Source: an uncultured Prevotella sp.
GTDB lineage: Bacteria; Bacteroidota; Bacteroidia; Bacteroidales; Bacteroidaceae
Assembly (NCBI GenBank): GCA_937874345.1
Contig: CALNBT010000216.1
Location: 1 to 6,029 of the forward strand
DNA: 6,029 nt
Direction: 5' to 3'
A model generated the notes under the pieces. It was not told the DNA's origin, made no database searches, and worked only from the letters and a program-made list of their open reading frames with translations. The translations under genes and the position numbers were made by a program. Shown one piece after another: positions 1 to 6,029 of this stretch; the first letter of the stretch is position 1, and each line of letters starts with the position of its first letter.

Positions 1-19
1 TTACCTTTCTAATATACCC

Positions 20-79
20 ATGAAAAAATATATTACTTTTCTTATCCTTTTGCTGTTGTTGCCGATCATGAGTACAGCC
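20..79 (+). other. Sec signal peptide (signal peptidase I type)
   Basis: The first 20 residues show a K-K positive start, a hydrophobic core of repeated leucines (LILLLLLP), and a cleavage motif S-T-A before Q21-Q22. There is no cysteine near the cleavage point, so this is not a lipoprotein signal, unlike the E. coli A2M, which is lipid-anchored. A glutamine directly after cleavage fits the 'Q-rule' described for Bacteroidetes exported proteins, in which the new N-terminal Gln is cyclised to pyroglutamate. Cleavage site and modification are inferred from the motif. Confidence 0.9.
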
Positions 80-3000
80 CAGCAGTATTCAAATCTGTGG
101 AAACAAGTCAATCGACAGGCCTCGTTACGTCCTCGCGATGCAATCATCGTACTGGATCAGATTGTTGAAAAGGCACAGCAAGAACAGAATTACCGGCAGT
201 TGTTAAGGGCCGAAATCAGGCGTCGTGCTATCTGGATACAACTCTCACCCGACAGCGTGCTCTCGTCGGTGGAGCTGATCAAGCAAACCGAAAGGCGTAT
301 TCGCGAAACCGATCCGGTCTTGTCGGCACTTTATTGTGCTGCACTGAGCCACTGGGCCGTTAACGACTCAACGCCATATGCGCAAATGGCCTTGAGCCAT
401 CCTGATCTGTTGGCAAAGACAAAAGCAAGAGCATATGCCGATTTTGCCCTCGTACAGGATCTTAACCCCTTTGTTAGCGACGATTTGTTGAGCGTGATAG
501 GTTATACGGTTGGCAACTTTGAGCTGCTGAATCGGTATTACGACCATGTTGGAAATCGACCGGCCGCCTTGCTGAGTGCCGTTGAAGACTTGCGACAGAA
601 GACGGATATGGCGGTCGGTCAAAGGGGAGAATCGAAGTTCATCGGGTCGCTCGATTCGCTGATCGATCGTTATCAAGACCTTGATGTGGCGGCAGAAGCA
701 GCCATCATGCGATATGATCTGTTGAAAAACAGGGGAAAGGCGTCCGACAGTACGTTGTTGACAGATGCCGAAAAATACGTCCGTCAATGGCCTCGTTACC
801 CTCGTACGGATTATTTCCGCAACGAAGTGTCGAGACTAACACAGTCGGTAATCAATATAGATAACAATGATATCCCGGTATGGGTGCCCGCAAAGGGAGC
901 CAAACTGATGATCTCGCATACCAATATCAATGTGATAGATATGCGCATCGGTCGTGTGAACGATCGTAAGGTAGACGATGTGTCGGATGTGATGACCCAT
1001 GATGATTTGGAACAATTGGCCAAACACCATGTCAAATGGCTGTTGCCGTATACCCGTCAATGGACCATGTGCAACGATAACCGACTGAAATCATACAAAG
1101 ACTCGCTTGTTGTCCCGCCATTGGATGCAGGTGTGTATCTCTTAGAGTTGAAAACTAACCCAAAAACCGAGATCATGCGCCTGCTGTTCTTCATGAGCAA
1201 CGTACGTCCGATGATCATACCGTTGCCTCACGACAGTGTGCGTGTCGTGGTTGTTGATGCTGTAACCGGACATCCTTTGCCCGATGCAATGGTCAGAGTG
1301 GAACAACAAAAAGCCCGAAAGGTAGATGCCAATGGCGAAATACACCTTGCTGTTGACAAAGATAAGGATGATTATCTTTACTGTTATACGGCAAACGACC
1401 GTTATTGTCCGCCCTTAGCGTTGGGAAGTTCGAATGATTACAAGGATCATGTAGAAGAGGCCAAAGGGCGAACCGTTGCCCAAATCTATCTCGACAGGGC
1501 CATCTATCGTCCAGGACAAACGTTGCATGCAACGGCCATCGTGCATCATGTGTATCAAGATGTAACCCAATCGGTTAGCGGAAAGCAAATGATGATTCGC
1601 TTATTGGATACACATGGAAAGGTCATTGATTCGCTTCAAGTAACCACCGACGCCTATGGAACGTGCAAAGCCATGTTTACATTGCCCGAAAAAACCATGA
1701 ACGGATTGTACCGGATAGAACTTAATGGTCGTAATACATACTTTAAGATCGAAGAATACAAACGCCCCACTTTCCTGGTAACGCTGAACATCGAAGAAGA
1801 ACGATACAAAGCGGGCGATACCATTCATTTGAAAGGAAAGGCACAAAGCCTTATGGGAGAGCCTGTTCGAAGGGGTAGGGTAACCTATACCAAAACAGGG
1901 AATGATAAGATCCAAACAGATACCTTGTACACCGATGACAAAGGACAGTTTGAAATCATCCTGCCGCTGGTGTCGAAAGATAAATATGGGTATGCGAAAG
2001 ATCTGTATTGCATCAATATGGATGGGACTGTGCTTGACGGAGCGGGAGAAGAGGTTGGCTTTCATCAACTTGTTCGCTTTGGTAAGGCAGCCGTTCGAGT
2101 AGCGCTGAATGTGTCGGATGATATACTATTTGAACGCGACAGCGTAAAGAATCTACAATTTATGCTGTTCAATGCCGTAGAAAAAGAAGTGCCCGGAACG
2201 GTGAATTACTGGATTAAAGGCTATGAAAACGACCGTCGTACGGCCAAATGCGGCGAGAAAGGACAGATAATCGTACCCGCTTCGATACCAAACGGAAGGG
2301 TAGAACTGGTGGCAACATGCGAGGAAGACACGTTACATTCAACACTATATCTGTTTAATATAGAGGCTTCGCGACCCTGTTACACCACCAATGCATGGTT
2401 CTATTGCTCAAGGAATGACTTTGGCAAAGACGATCAAGAGGAGGTTGTCTTCCAAATCGGCTCAAGCAGAAAACAAGTGCATGTGGTGTACAATATATTT
2501 TCAGGAAATTCGGTCATCGAAGAAGGTCTACTCACCTTAGATGATACGGTTATTACCCGCCGTTTTCGGTACAAACAGGCATACGGAAGTGGTATCCGAT
2601 TGTGCTATGCGTGGTATTTGGACGGACAATTGTATCATGTCAGTCAGGTTATTGTGCGTCAACATCCGGATAAAAAGTTAAAGATGACGTGGAAAACGTT
2701 CCGCGATCAGCTCGCTCCGGGCACGAAAGAGACGTGGAAGATGAACATCACTACACCCGATGGGCGCCCGGTGACGGCACAATTGATGGCCACCATGTAC
2801 GACAAGTCATTGGATCAGTTGTTCAAACAGGCATGGTCGTTTGACGAAGGTATCTACCTTGAAGCACCATTGAACCGATGGGAGTCGATGGAAGATGTTG
2901 TCGTACATAACATTCATTTGAATGGCAATGCTCCGCTGAACTATTTAGACTATCCGGATATGCCCTCTTGGCGTATGTTGGATATACCGGGAGGCCCGCT

Positions 3001-5668
3001 GTTGATCCGGGGCAGGGTGATGGACAGTGCCGGAGAGCCTCTTATTGGGGCCGTTGTGCGCATTGAAAATACCCAAACGGTTGTGATCACCGATCTGGAT
3101 GGACATTATGAATTGAATGCATCGTATGGCAACAGACTCTTGATTGAGTACATCGGTTTTGAACCTGTACGGCTCATGGCAATGCGATCGTTGCAGGATG
3201 TGGTGTTAGAATATAGTAAAAATGCTTTGGAAGAGGTTGTGGTTGTTGGATATGGCAAGCAGCCTAAAGGTATGGTCACAGGTGCAGCACGCTCGCTTAA
3301 ATCCACGGCTCCGGTCATTAATAAAGCTAGTATGGTTAAAGAAGCTCTGTCGAGTAAAGTATCCGGATTGGTTATCAGAGGAAACTCGTCGTTATCTGGA
3401 AGCCGTGCGGGTGCTCTTGCCTATGAGGATGAAGAAGCAATGTTGACAGACGAACAACTGAAGTATATGTCATCCCTGTCGGTAAGACAGAATCTTGAGG
3501 AATCGGCTTTTTACTACCCCGATCTTATGGCCGATGAACAAGGCAATGTGGCTATTTCATTTACCTTGCCCGAAAGTCTTACGGCTTGGCAGTTCCGGGC
3601 TTTGGCGCATACCAAAGATATGCGAAACGGATTGTTAGAAAGCGTTGCCATTGCGAAGAAAGACTTCATGGTGCAACCCAATATGCCTCGTTTTGTGCGC
3701 ATGGGTGACTATACGACTATCAGCAGTAGGATCATCAACACCACGAAGAAAGCGTTGAAGGGAAAGGTAACGATGCTGTTGCTCGATCCCGAAACCGAGA
3801 AACCGGTGTACACGCAAACCAAGATGTTCAGTGTGTTAGCTGACAGTATGCAGACTGTTGCATTCGGTTTTCAGGCCAAAGAAACGATGCCCGACTTGCT
3901 GATTTGTAAGATCGTTGCATCTGATGGACTGGTCAGCGACGGCGAACAACATTATCTCCCGGTTCTGACGGCGCAAGAACAGGTGATGCATGCATTGCCG
4001 TTTGTATTGAATCAAGCCGGAAAGAAACAGATAGATGTGGCAAAACTCTTCCCGAAAGAATTGAACGCCACGGCCGCAAAACCGCAGTTGACGGTGGAAT
4101 ATACTGAAAATCCGTCATGGATGGTCTTGCAGGCATTACACGAATACGCGCATCCCGTTGACGAATGTGCCATCTGCCAGAGCATCGCTTATTATGCTTT
4201 AGGATTGGGACGCTACATTGTGAATGCTTCGGATGCAGTAAAGAGGGTGGCCGAACAATTTTGTGCACAGCCCGATAGCAGTGATGACAAGCGTAGTAAA
4301 CTATTGCAAAACGAAGAACTGAAACAGGTATTGCTATCCGAATCGCCTTGGACCGTTACGGCAGATGTGGAAACCGAGCAGAAAAAACAATTAGCCGACT
4401 TTCTGAATACCGACGGGGTGCAGAACAAAATCAACATGGCTATCCATCATCTGCGCAGTCTGCAATTGAAAGACGGCTCATGGCCATGGTTCAAAGGCAT
4501 GACAGGAAGTCCGTACATTACACGATTGGTGGTGCAGTCGTTGGCTCGCCTCAATGCATTGATCGGCAAACAACAGAATACAAAGTGGATGTTGGATGAG
4601 GCTTTTCGCTATCTTTCCAAACAGGACGTTACATATAATGACCTCTATCTCTATGCGATGGATGGGCGAACATTCGTTGGAAAACAGAAGAGCGAGTTCA
4701 ATGCGCTGGTGCGAAAGCTGAAAAAAGCAAAAGATCTGTATTCTATTTATGACATGGCATTGGCCGCAACCGTTCTTTATCACCAAGGAGAGGCTCGCCA
4801 GGCTGGCGAGTTGGTCGAGGCATTGAAACAATATACCGTGTTCGACGAAACCAAAGGACGTTATTATGACACGCCCAAGGCCGGCTATTCGTGGCTCGAT
4901 TACAAAATTCCAACACAGGTGGCGGCCATCGAAGCCATCAAGACCGTGACGCCCGATGACGAAAAAACCATCGCCGAGATGCAACAATGGTTGTTACAAG
5001 AAAAACGTTCGCAATATTGGTTGACTTCCATTAACAGTGCCAATGCTATTTATGCCTTTCTTTGTGGGCCTCATCCGTTCACGACTTCTTTGTCGAATGA
5101 TCGTCAAACCACGATCAAAATAGACGGACAGGTATTGTCCACGCCTCAGAACACTTCTGTATTAGGCTATCAAAAAACGCGTACCCCATACACACGTCAA
5201 CAACAACTAACGATTGAAAAACAATCAGACGGTGTGAGTTGGGGAGCCGCTTACGCACAATATCTGCAGCCAATGCAAGCCATTGAAGCTTCGGGAAGCG
5301 ATCTAAAAGTAGAAAGGCAGATCATTCCTTCGCAACGTGGACCGTTGAAAGTGGGCGATAAGGTAAAGGTTCGTATTACGCTGACCGCAGCACGAGACCT
5401 CGACTTTGTGCAGATCGTGGACAAACGGGCGGCCTGTATGGAACCGGTAGAACAGCAAAGTGGTTACAGTTGGGGATTGTATTGCGATATGAAAGACAAC
5501 CGAACGGTTTATTTCATCGATATGCTTCCAAAGGGAAAGCGTGTCATTGAGAAAGAATTCTATCTCGATCGTGCGGGAACATACGAAACGGGTAGCATAA
5601 CTGCTCAATGTGCTTATGCGCCTGAGTTTGCTGCAATCGGAAAATCGGCGGTTATCATTGTCAAATAA
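20..5668 (+). CDS. Exported alpha-2-macroglobulin family protein with inserted SusC-type N-terminal module
   Basis: Encodes 1882 residues, in the upper size range for bacterial alpha-2-macroglobulins (E. coli's is about 1650). Known A2Ms bind or trap proteases in the periplasm or at the surface; that role here is inferred. Seen in order: signal peptide (1-20); mostly helical region (about 21-285); a beta-sandwich-like segment (about 408-448); MG2 with the signature IYRPGQ (495-500); EEYKRP (578-583) leading into MG3; further MG domains; a bait-region-type domain with MYDKSLDQLF (about 926-935); a carboxypeptidase-regulatory-like domain plus TonB-box/plug-like stretch (about 994-1129); the A2M/MG7 domain with ESAFYYPDL (1161-1169) and LTAWQFRA (from 1187); a helical thioester-type domain (about 1365-1690) with DGSWPWF (1485-1491); and a C-terminal MG domain ending near YAPEF. 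The thioester motif is degenerate. The ATG at 20 is chosen because it starts a clean signal peptide; no Shine-Dalgarno precedes it, as usual in Bacteroidota. No frameshift is seen. Family assignment is firm; the physiological role is not. Confidence 0.95.
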   Translation: MKKYITFLILLLLLPIMSTAQQYSNLWKQVNRQASLRPRDAIIVLDQIVEKAQQEQNYRQLLRAEIRRRAIWIQLSPDSVLSSVELIKQTERRIRETDPVLSALYCAALSHWAVNDSTPYAQMALSHPDLLAKTKARAYADFALVQDLNPFVSDDLLSVIGYTVGNFELLNRYYDHVGNRPAALLSAVEDLRQKTDMAVGQRGESKFIGSLDSLIDRYQDLDVAAEAAIMRYDLLKNRGKASDSTLLTDAEKYVRQWPRYPRTDYFRNEVSRLTQSVINIDNNDIPVWVPAKGAKLMISHTNINVIDMRIGRVNDRKVDDVSDVMTHDDLEQLAKHHVKWLLPYTRQWTMCNDNRLKSYKDSLVVPPLDAGVYLLELKTNPKTEIMRLLFFMSNVRPMIIPLPHDSVRVVVVDAVTGHPLPDAMVRVEQQKARKVDANGEIHLAVDKDKDDYLYCYTANDRYCPPLALGSSNDYKDHVEEAKGRTVAQIYLDRAIYRPGQTLHATAIVHHVYQDVTQSVSGKQMMIRLLDTHGKVIDSLQVTTDAYGTCKAMFTLPEKTMNGLYRIELNGRNTYFKIEEYKRPTFLVTLNIEEERYKAGDTIHLKGKAQSLMGEPVRRGRVTYTKTGNDKIQTDTLYTDDKGQFEIILPLVSKDKYGYAKDLYCINMDGTVLDGAGEEVGFHQLVRFGKAAVRVALNVSDDILFERDSVKNLQFMLFNAVEKEVPGTVNYWIKGYENDRRTAKCGEKGQIIVPASIPNGRVELVATCEEDTLHSTLYLFNIEASRPCYTTNAWFYCSRNDFGKDDQEEVVFQIGSSRKQVHVVYNIFSGNSVIEEGLLTLDDTVITRRFRYKQAYGSGIRLCYAWYLDGQLYHVSQVIVRQHPDKKLKMTWKTFRDQLAPGTKETWKMNITTPDGRPVTAQLMATMYDKSLDQLFKQAWSFDEGIYLEAPLNRWESMEDVVVHNIHLNGNAPLNYLDYPDMPSWRMLDIPGGPLLIRGRVMDSAGEPLIGAVVRIENTQTVVITDLDGHYELNASYGNRLLIEYIGFEPVRLMAMRSLQDVVLEYSKNALEEVVVVGYGKQPKGMVTGAARSLKSTAPVINKASMVKEALSSKVSGLVIRGNSSLSGSRAGALAYEDEEAMLTDEQLKYMSSLSVRQNLEESAFYYPDLMADEQGNVAISFTLPESLTAWQFRALAHTKDMRNGLLESVAIAKKDFMVQPNMPRFVRMGDYTTISSRIINTTKKALKGKVTMLLLDPETEKPVYTQTKMFSVLADSMQTVAFGFQAKETMPDLLICKIVASDGLVSDGEQHYLPVLTAQEQVMHALPFVLNQAGKKQIDVAKLFPKELNATAAKPQLTVEYTENPSWMVLQALHEYAHPVDECAICQSIAYYALGLGRYIVNASDAVKRVAEQFCAQPDSSDDKRSKLLQNEELKQVLLSESPWTVTADVETEQKKQLADFLNTDGVQNKINMAIHHLRSLQLKDGSWPWFKGMTGSPYITRLVVQSLARLNALIGKQQNTKWMLDEAFRYLSKQDVTYNDLYLYAMDGRTFVGKQKSEFNALVRKLKKAKDLYSIYDMALAATVLYHQGEARQAGELVEALKQYTVFDETKGRYYDTPKAGYSWLDYKIPTQVAAIEAIKTVTPDDEKTIAEMQQWLLQEKRSQYWLTSINSANAIYAFLCGPHPFTTSLSNDRQTTIKIDGQVLSTPQNTSVLGYQKTRTPYTRQQQLTIEKQSDGVSWGAAYAQYLQPMQAIEASGSDLKVERQIIPSQRGPLKVGDKVKVRITLTAARDLDFVQIVDKRAACMEPVEQQSGYSWGLYCDMKDNRTVYFIDMLPKGKRVIEKEFYLDRAGTYETGSITAQCAYAPEFAAIGKSAVIIVK
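2999..3406 (+). other. Inserted domain: carboxypeptidase-regulatory-like fold plus TonB-box/plug-like segment
   Basis: Residues about 994-1129 of the A2M protein. Residues 996-1066 follow the CarboxypepD_reg-like pattern that opens SusC/RagA outer-membrane receptors: LIRGRVMDSAGEPLIGAVV, then TDLDGHYEL, then IEYIGFEPV. Residues 1070-1088 (LEEVVVVGYGKQPKGMVTG) match the linker that carries the TonB box in SusC-type proteins. Residues 1107-1128 (KEALSSKVSGLVIRG and SSLSGS) resemble the start of the plug domain. The similarity then stops, and no beta-barrel follows. The segment lies between the bait-region domain and the A2M domain. The reading frame is continuous through both edges, so this is a true domain fusion within one protein. 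Whether the TonB-box-like part works is unknown. Confidence 0.85.
4163..4180 (+). other. Degenerate thioester site (ECAICQ in place of ECxEQ)
   Basis: In thioester-forming A2Ms, a Cys and a Gln in CxEQ react to form the covalent trap, typically in a context like ECAEQTF...YY in Bacteroidota (pattern recalled from family knowledge). Here the matching stretch is E1382-C-A-I-C-Q1387, followed by SIAYYALGLGRYI. It aligns without gaps, so the Glu is replaced by Ile1385 and the Gln by Cys1386; the first Cys (1383) is kept. A Gln follows one position too late. An internal thioester is therefore unlikely. The result is a CxxC pair that could form a disulfide, which is an inference. Confidence 0.75.
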
Positions 5669-5692
5669 AGATCACGAAATAAGCTTTGGTAT

Positions 5693-5710
5693 TTCTCATT
5701 GACCTGAGAA
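5693..5710. repeat. Short inverted repeat, 6-bp stem
   Basis: TTCTCA and TGAGAA flank a six-base loop, 25 bases after the A2M stop codon. The position suits an mRNA 3' end, but the stem is short and AT-rich and is not followed by a T run. It is at best a weak transcript-end or RNA-stabilising hairpin and may be chance. Confidence 0.3.
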
Positions 5711-5722
5711 TGAAAACGAAAT

Positions 5723-5742
5723 GTCTGAAGAACAGACTGTTC
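5723..5742. repeat. Two overlapping inverted repeats
   Basis: GAACAG-A-CTGTTC (5730-5742) is a near-perfect 13-base palindrome, better suited to a DNA-binding dimer site than to an RNA hairpin because its spacer is one base. It overlaps GTCTG-AAGAA-CAGAC (5723-5737), a 5-bp stem with a five-base loop. The two cannot form at once. Both lie more than 200 bases from the downstream promoter, so a regulatory role is unproven. Confidence 0.3.
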
Positions 5743-5945
5743 CTGCCAACTGTTTATAAATCGTGTTCTTTGCTTTCGGTTATGCAAATAAAGAGCAAGC
5801 AGCAGACTGAGATATTCGTTTTTATTTACAGATAGCACAGTTTTGTATGCCTATTCTCGTCCGTTCTGTGAGTGAAATAGCTCCTTTCCCGGATGGAAAT
5901 TATGACATTGCTATTACAAATGGTGCGCTTTGGTTGTTTTTTTTG

Positions 5946-5953
5946 TATATTTG
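5946..5953 (+). promoter_or_regulatory. Bacteroidota promoter, -7 element TATATTTG
   Basis: TATATTTG is a perfect match to the Bacteroidota primary sigma -7 consensus TAnnTTTG. It lies 28 bases upstream of the ATG at 5982, which predicts a transcript start near 5957-5961 and a leader of about 20-25 bases. No good -33 TTTG is seen at the expected 19-21 base spacing; the nearest TTTG (5929-5932) is only 13 bases upstream. An eight-T run (5937-5944) lies in the spacer. Confidence 0.65.
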
Positions 5954-5981
5954 CACTTTCTTAACCGAAATTTAAACTATA

Positions 5982-6029
5982 ATGGATAAGAACAATGTGT
6001 ACTTAGCGTCAAAGCCGCGCTATGAGATT
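5982..6029 (+). CDS. Start of a gene, possibly acyltransferase-3 family membrane protein (partial)
   Basis: Sixteen codons are visible before the window ends: MDKNNVYLASKPRYEI. The start is supported by the upstream -7 promoter element, the AT-rich leader without a Shine-Dalgarno sequence, and the lack of a stop codon. The ending K-P-R-Y-E-I resembles the N-terminus of acyltransferase-3 proteins, which usually continue with a motif such as LDGLRG. Those are multi-pass inner-membrane enzymes that O-acylate sugars or cell-wall polymers. The match rests on a handful of residues recalled from the family and the diagnostic motif lies outside the window, so the product is tentative while the gene start is fairly secure. 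Confidence 0.5.
   Translation, partial: MDKNNVYLASKPRYEI

Larger units (their letters stand above)
5669..5981. other. Intergenic region
   Basis: This 313-base, AT-rich gap separates the A2M gene from the next gene. It holds several short inverted repeats at 5693-5742, an eight-T run at 5937-5944 with no stable GC-rich stem before it, and a promoter element at 5946. I see no convincing intrinsic terminator, tRNA, riboswitch or repeat array. A 41-codon open frame at 5710-5835 (plus strand) has no promoter or recognisable content and is probably chance. Confidence 0.7.

Noticed and set aside
1601..2068. 155-codon open frame on the minus strand
   Set aside because: Antisense to the MG2-MG3 region of the A2M gene and with no family-like features; a by-product of the long gene.
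3224..3406. A fused or broken TonB-dependent receptor gene
   Set aside because: Only the N-terminal receptor-like module is present; the frame continues straight into the A2M domain without stops, so it is a domain insertion rather than a receptor pseudogene.
4478..4987. 169-codon open frame on the minus strand
   Set aside because: Lies wholly inside the A2M gene on the opposite strand, with no recognisable domain; the A2M reading is strongly supported here by its thioester-type domain.
5710..5835. 41-codon plus-strand open frame (starts MKTKCLKNRL) in the intergenic region
   Set aside because: Starts with ATG but has no promoter, no signal peptide or hydrophobic segment, and no recognised motif; this length is expected by chance.
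5614..5838. 74-codon minus-strand frame overlapping the A2M 3' end
   Set aside because: Needs a GTG start, overlaps the conserved C-terminal domain, has no promoter match upstream and no recognisable content.
5937..5944. Eight-T run as an intrinsic terminator for the A2M gene
   Set aside because: Only a weak CAAA/TTTG pairing precedes it, it lies 268 bases past the stop codon, and it falls inside the next gene's promoter.

Overview
The window reads as Bacteroidota, most likely order Bacteroidales. Three things point there. The main protein is a Bacteroidota-style alpha-2-macroglobulin carrying a SusC/RagA-type N-terminal module. The main gene has no Shine-Dalgarno sequence in the 19 bases before its start. 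The gene at the right edge is preceded by a perfect copy of the Bacteroidota -7 promoter element TAnnTTTG. Genus cannot be assigned from the sequence alone.

Layout. Positions 1-19 are the end of an upstream leader. Positions 20-5668 are one uninterrupted plus-strand gene encoding an exported 1882-residue alpha-2-macroglobulin (A2M) family protein; it fills 94% of the window. Positions 5669-5981 are a 313-base intergenic region with a few short inverted repeats, no convincing terminator and a promoter near its right end. From 5982 to the window edge is the start of a second plus-strand gene, of which 16 codons are visible; it resembles the N-terminus of acyltransferase-3 family membrane proteins.

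The A2M protein has the order: Sec signal peptide, N-terminal helical region, macroglobulin (MG) domains including a clear MG2, bait-region domain, inserted carboxypeptidase-regulatory-like domain followed by a TonB-box-like and plug-like stretch, A2M/MG7 domain, helical thioester-type domain, and C-terminal macroglobulin domain. Its likely role is binding or trapping proteases (or a structural envelope role) in the periplasm or at the cell surface. Two departures from a textbook A2M stand out. The thioester motif (CxEQ) is replaced by CAIC, so covalent trapping is unlikely. A piece resembling the start of a TonB-dependent SusC-type receptor is spliced in between the bait-region domain and the A2M domain.

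The two genes appear to be separate transcription units, because the second has its own promoter; nothing visible links their functions. I found no RNA genes, mobile elements, CRISPR arrays or attachment sites. I do not see a wholly new system here. The hybrid A2M/SusC architecture with the lost thioester is the part most worth a closer look.
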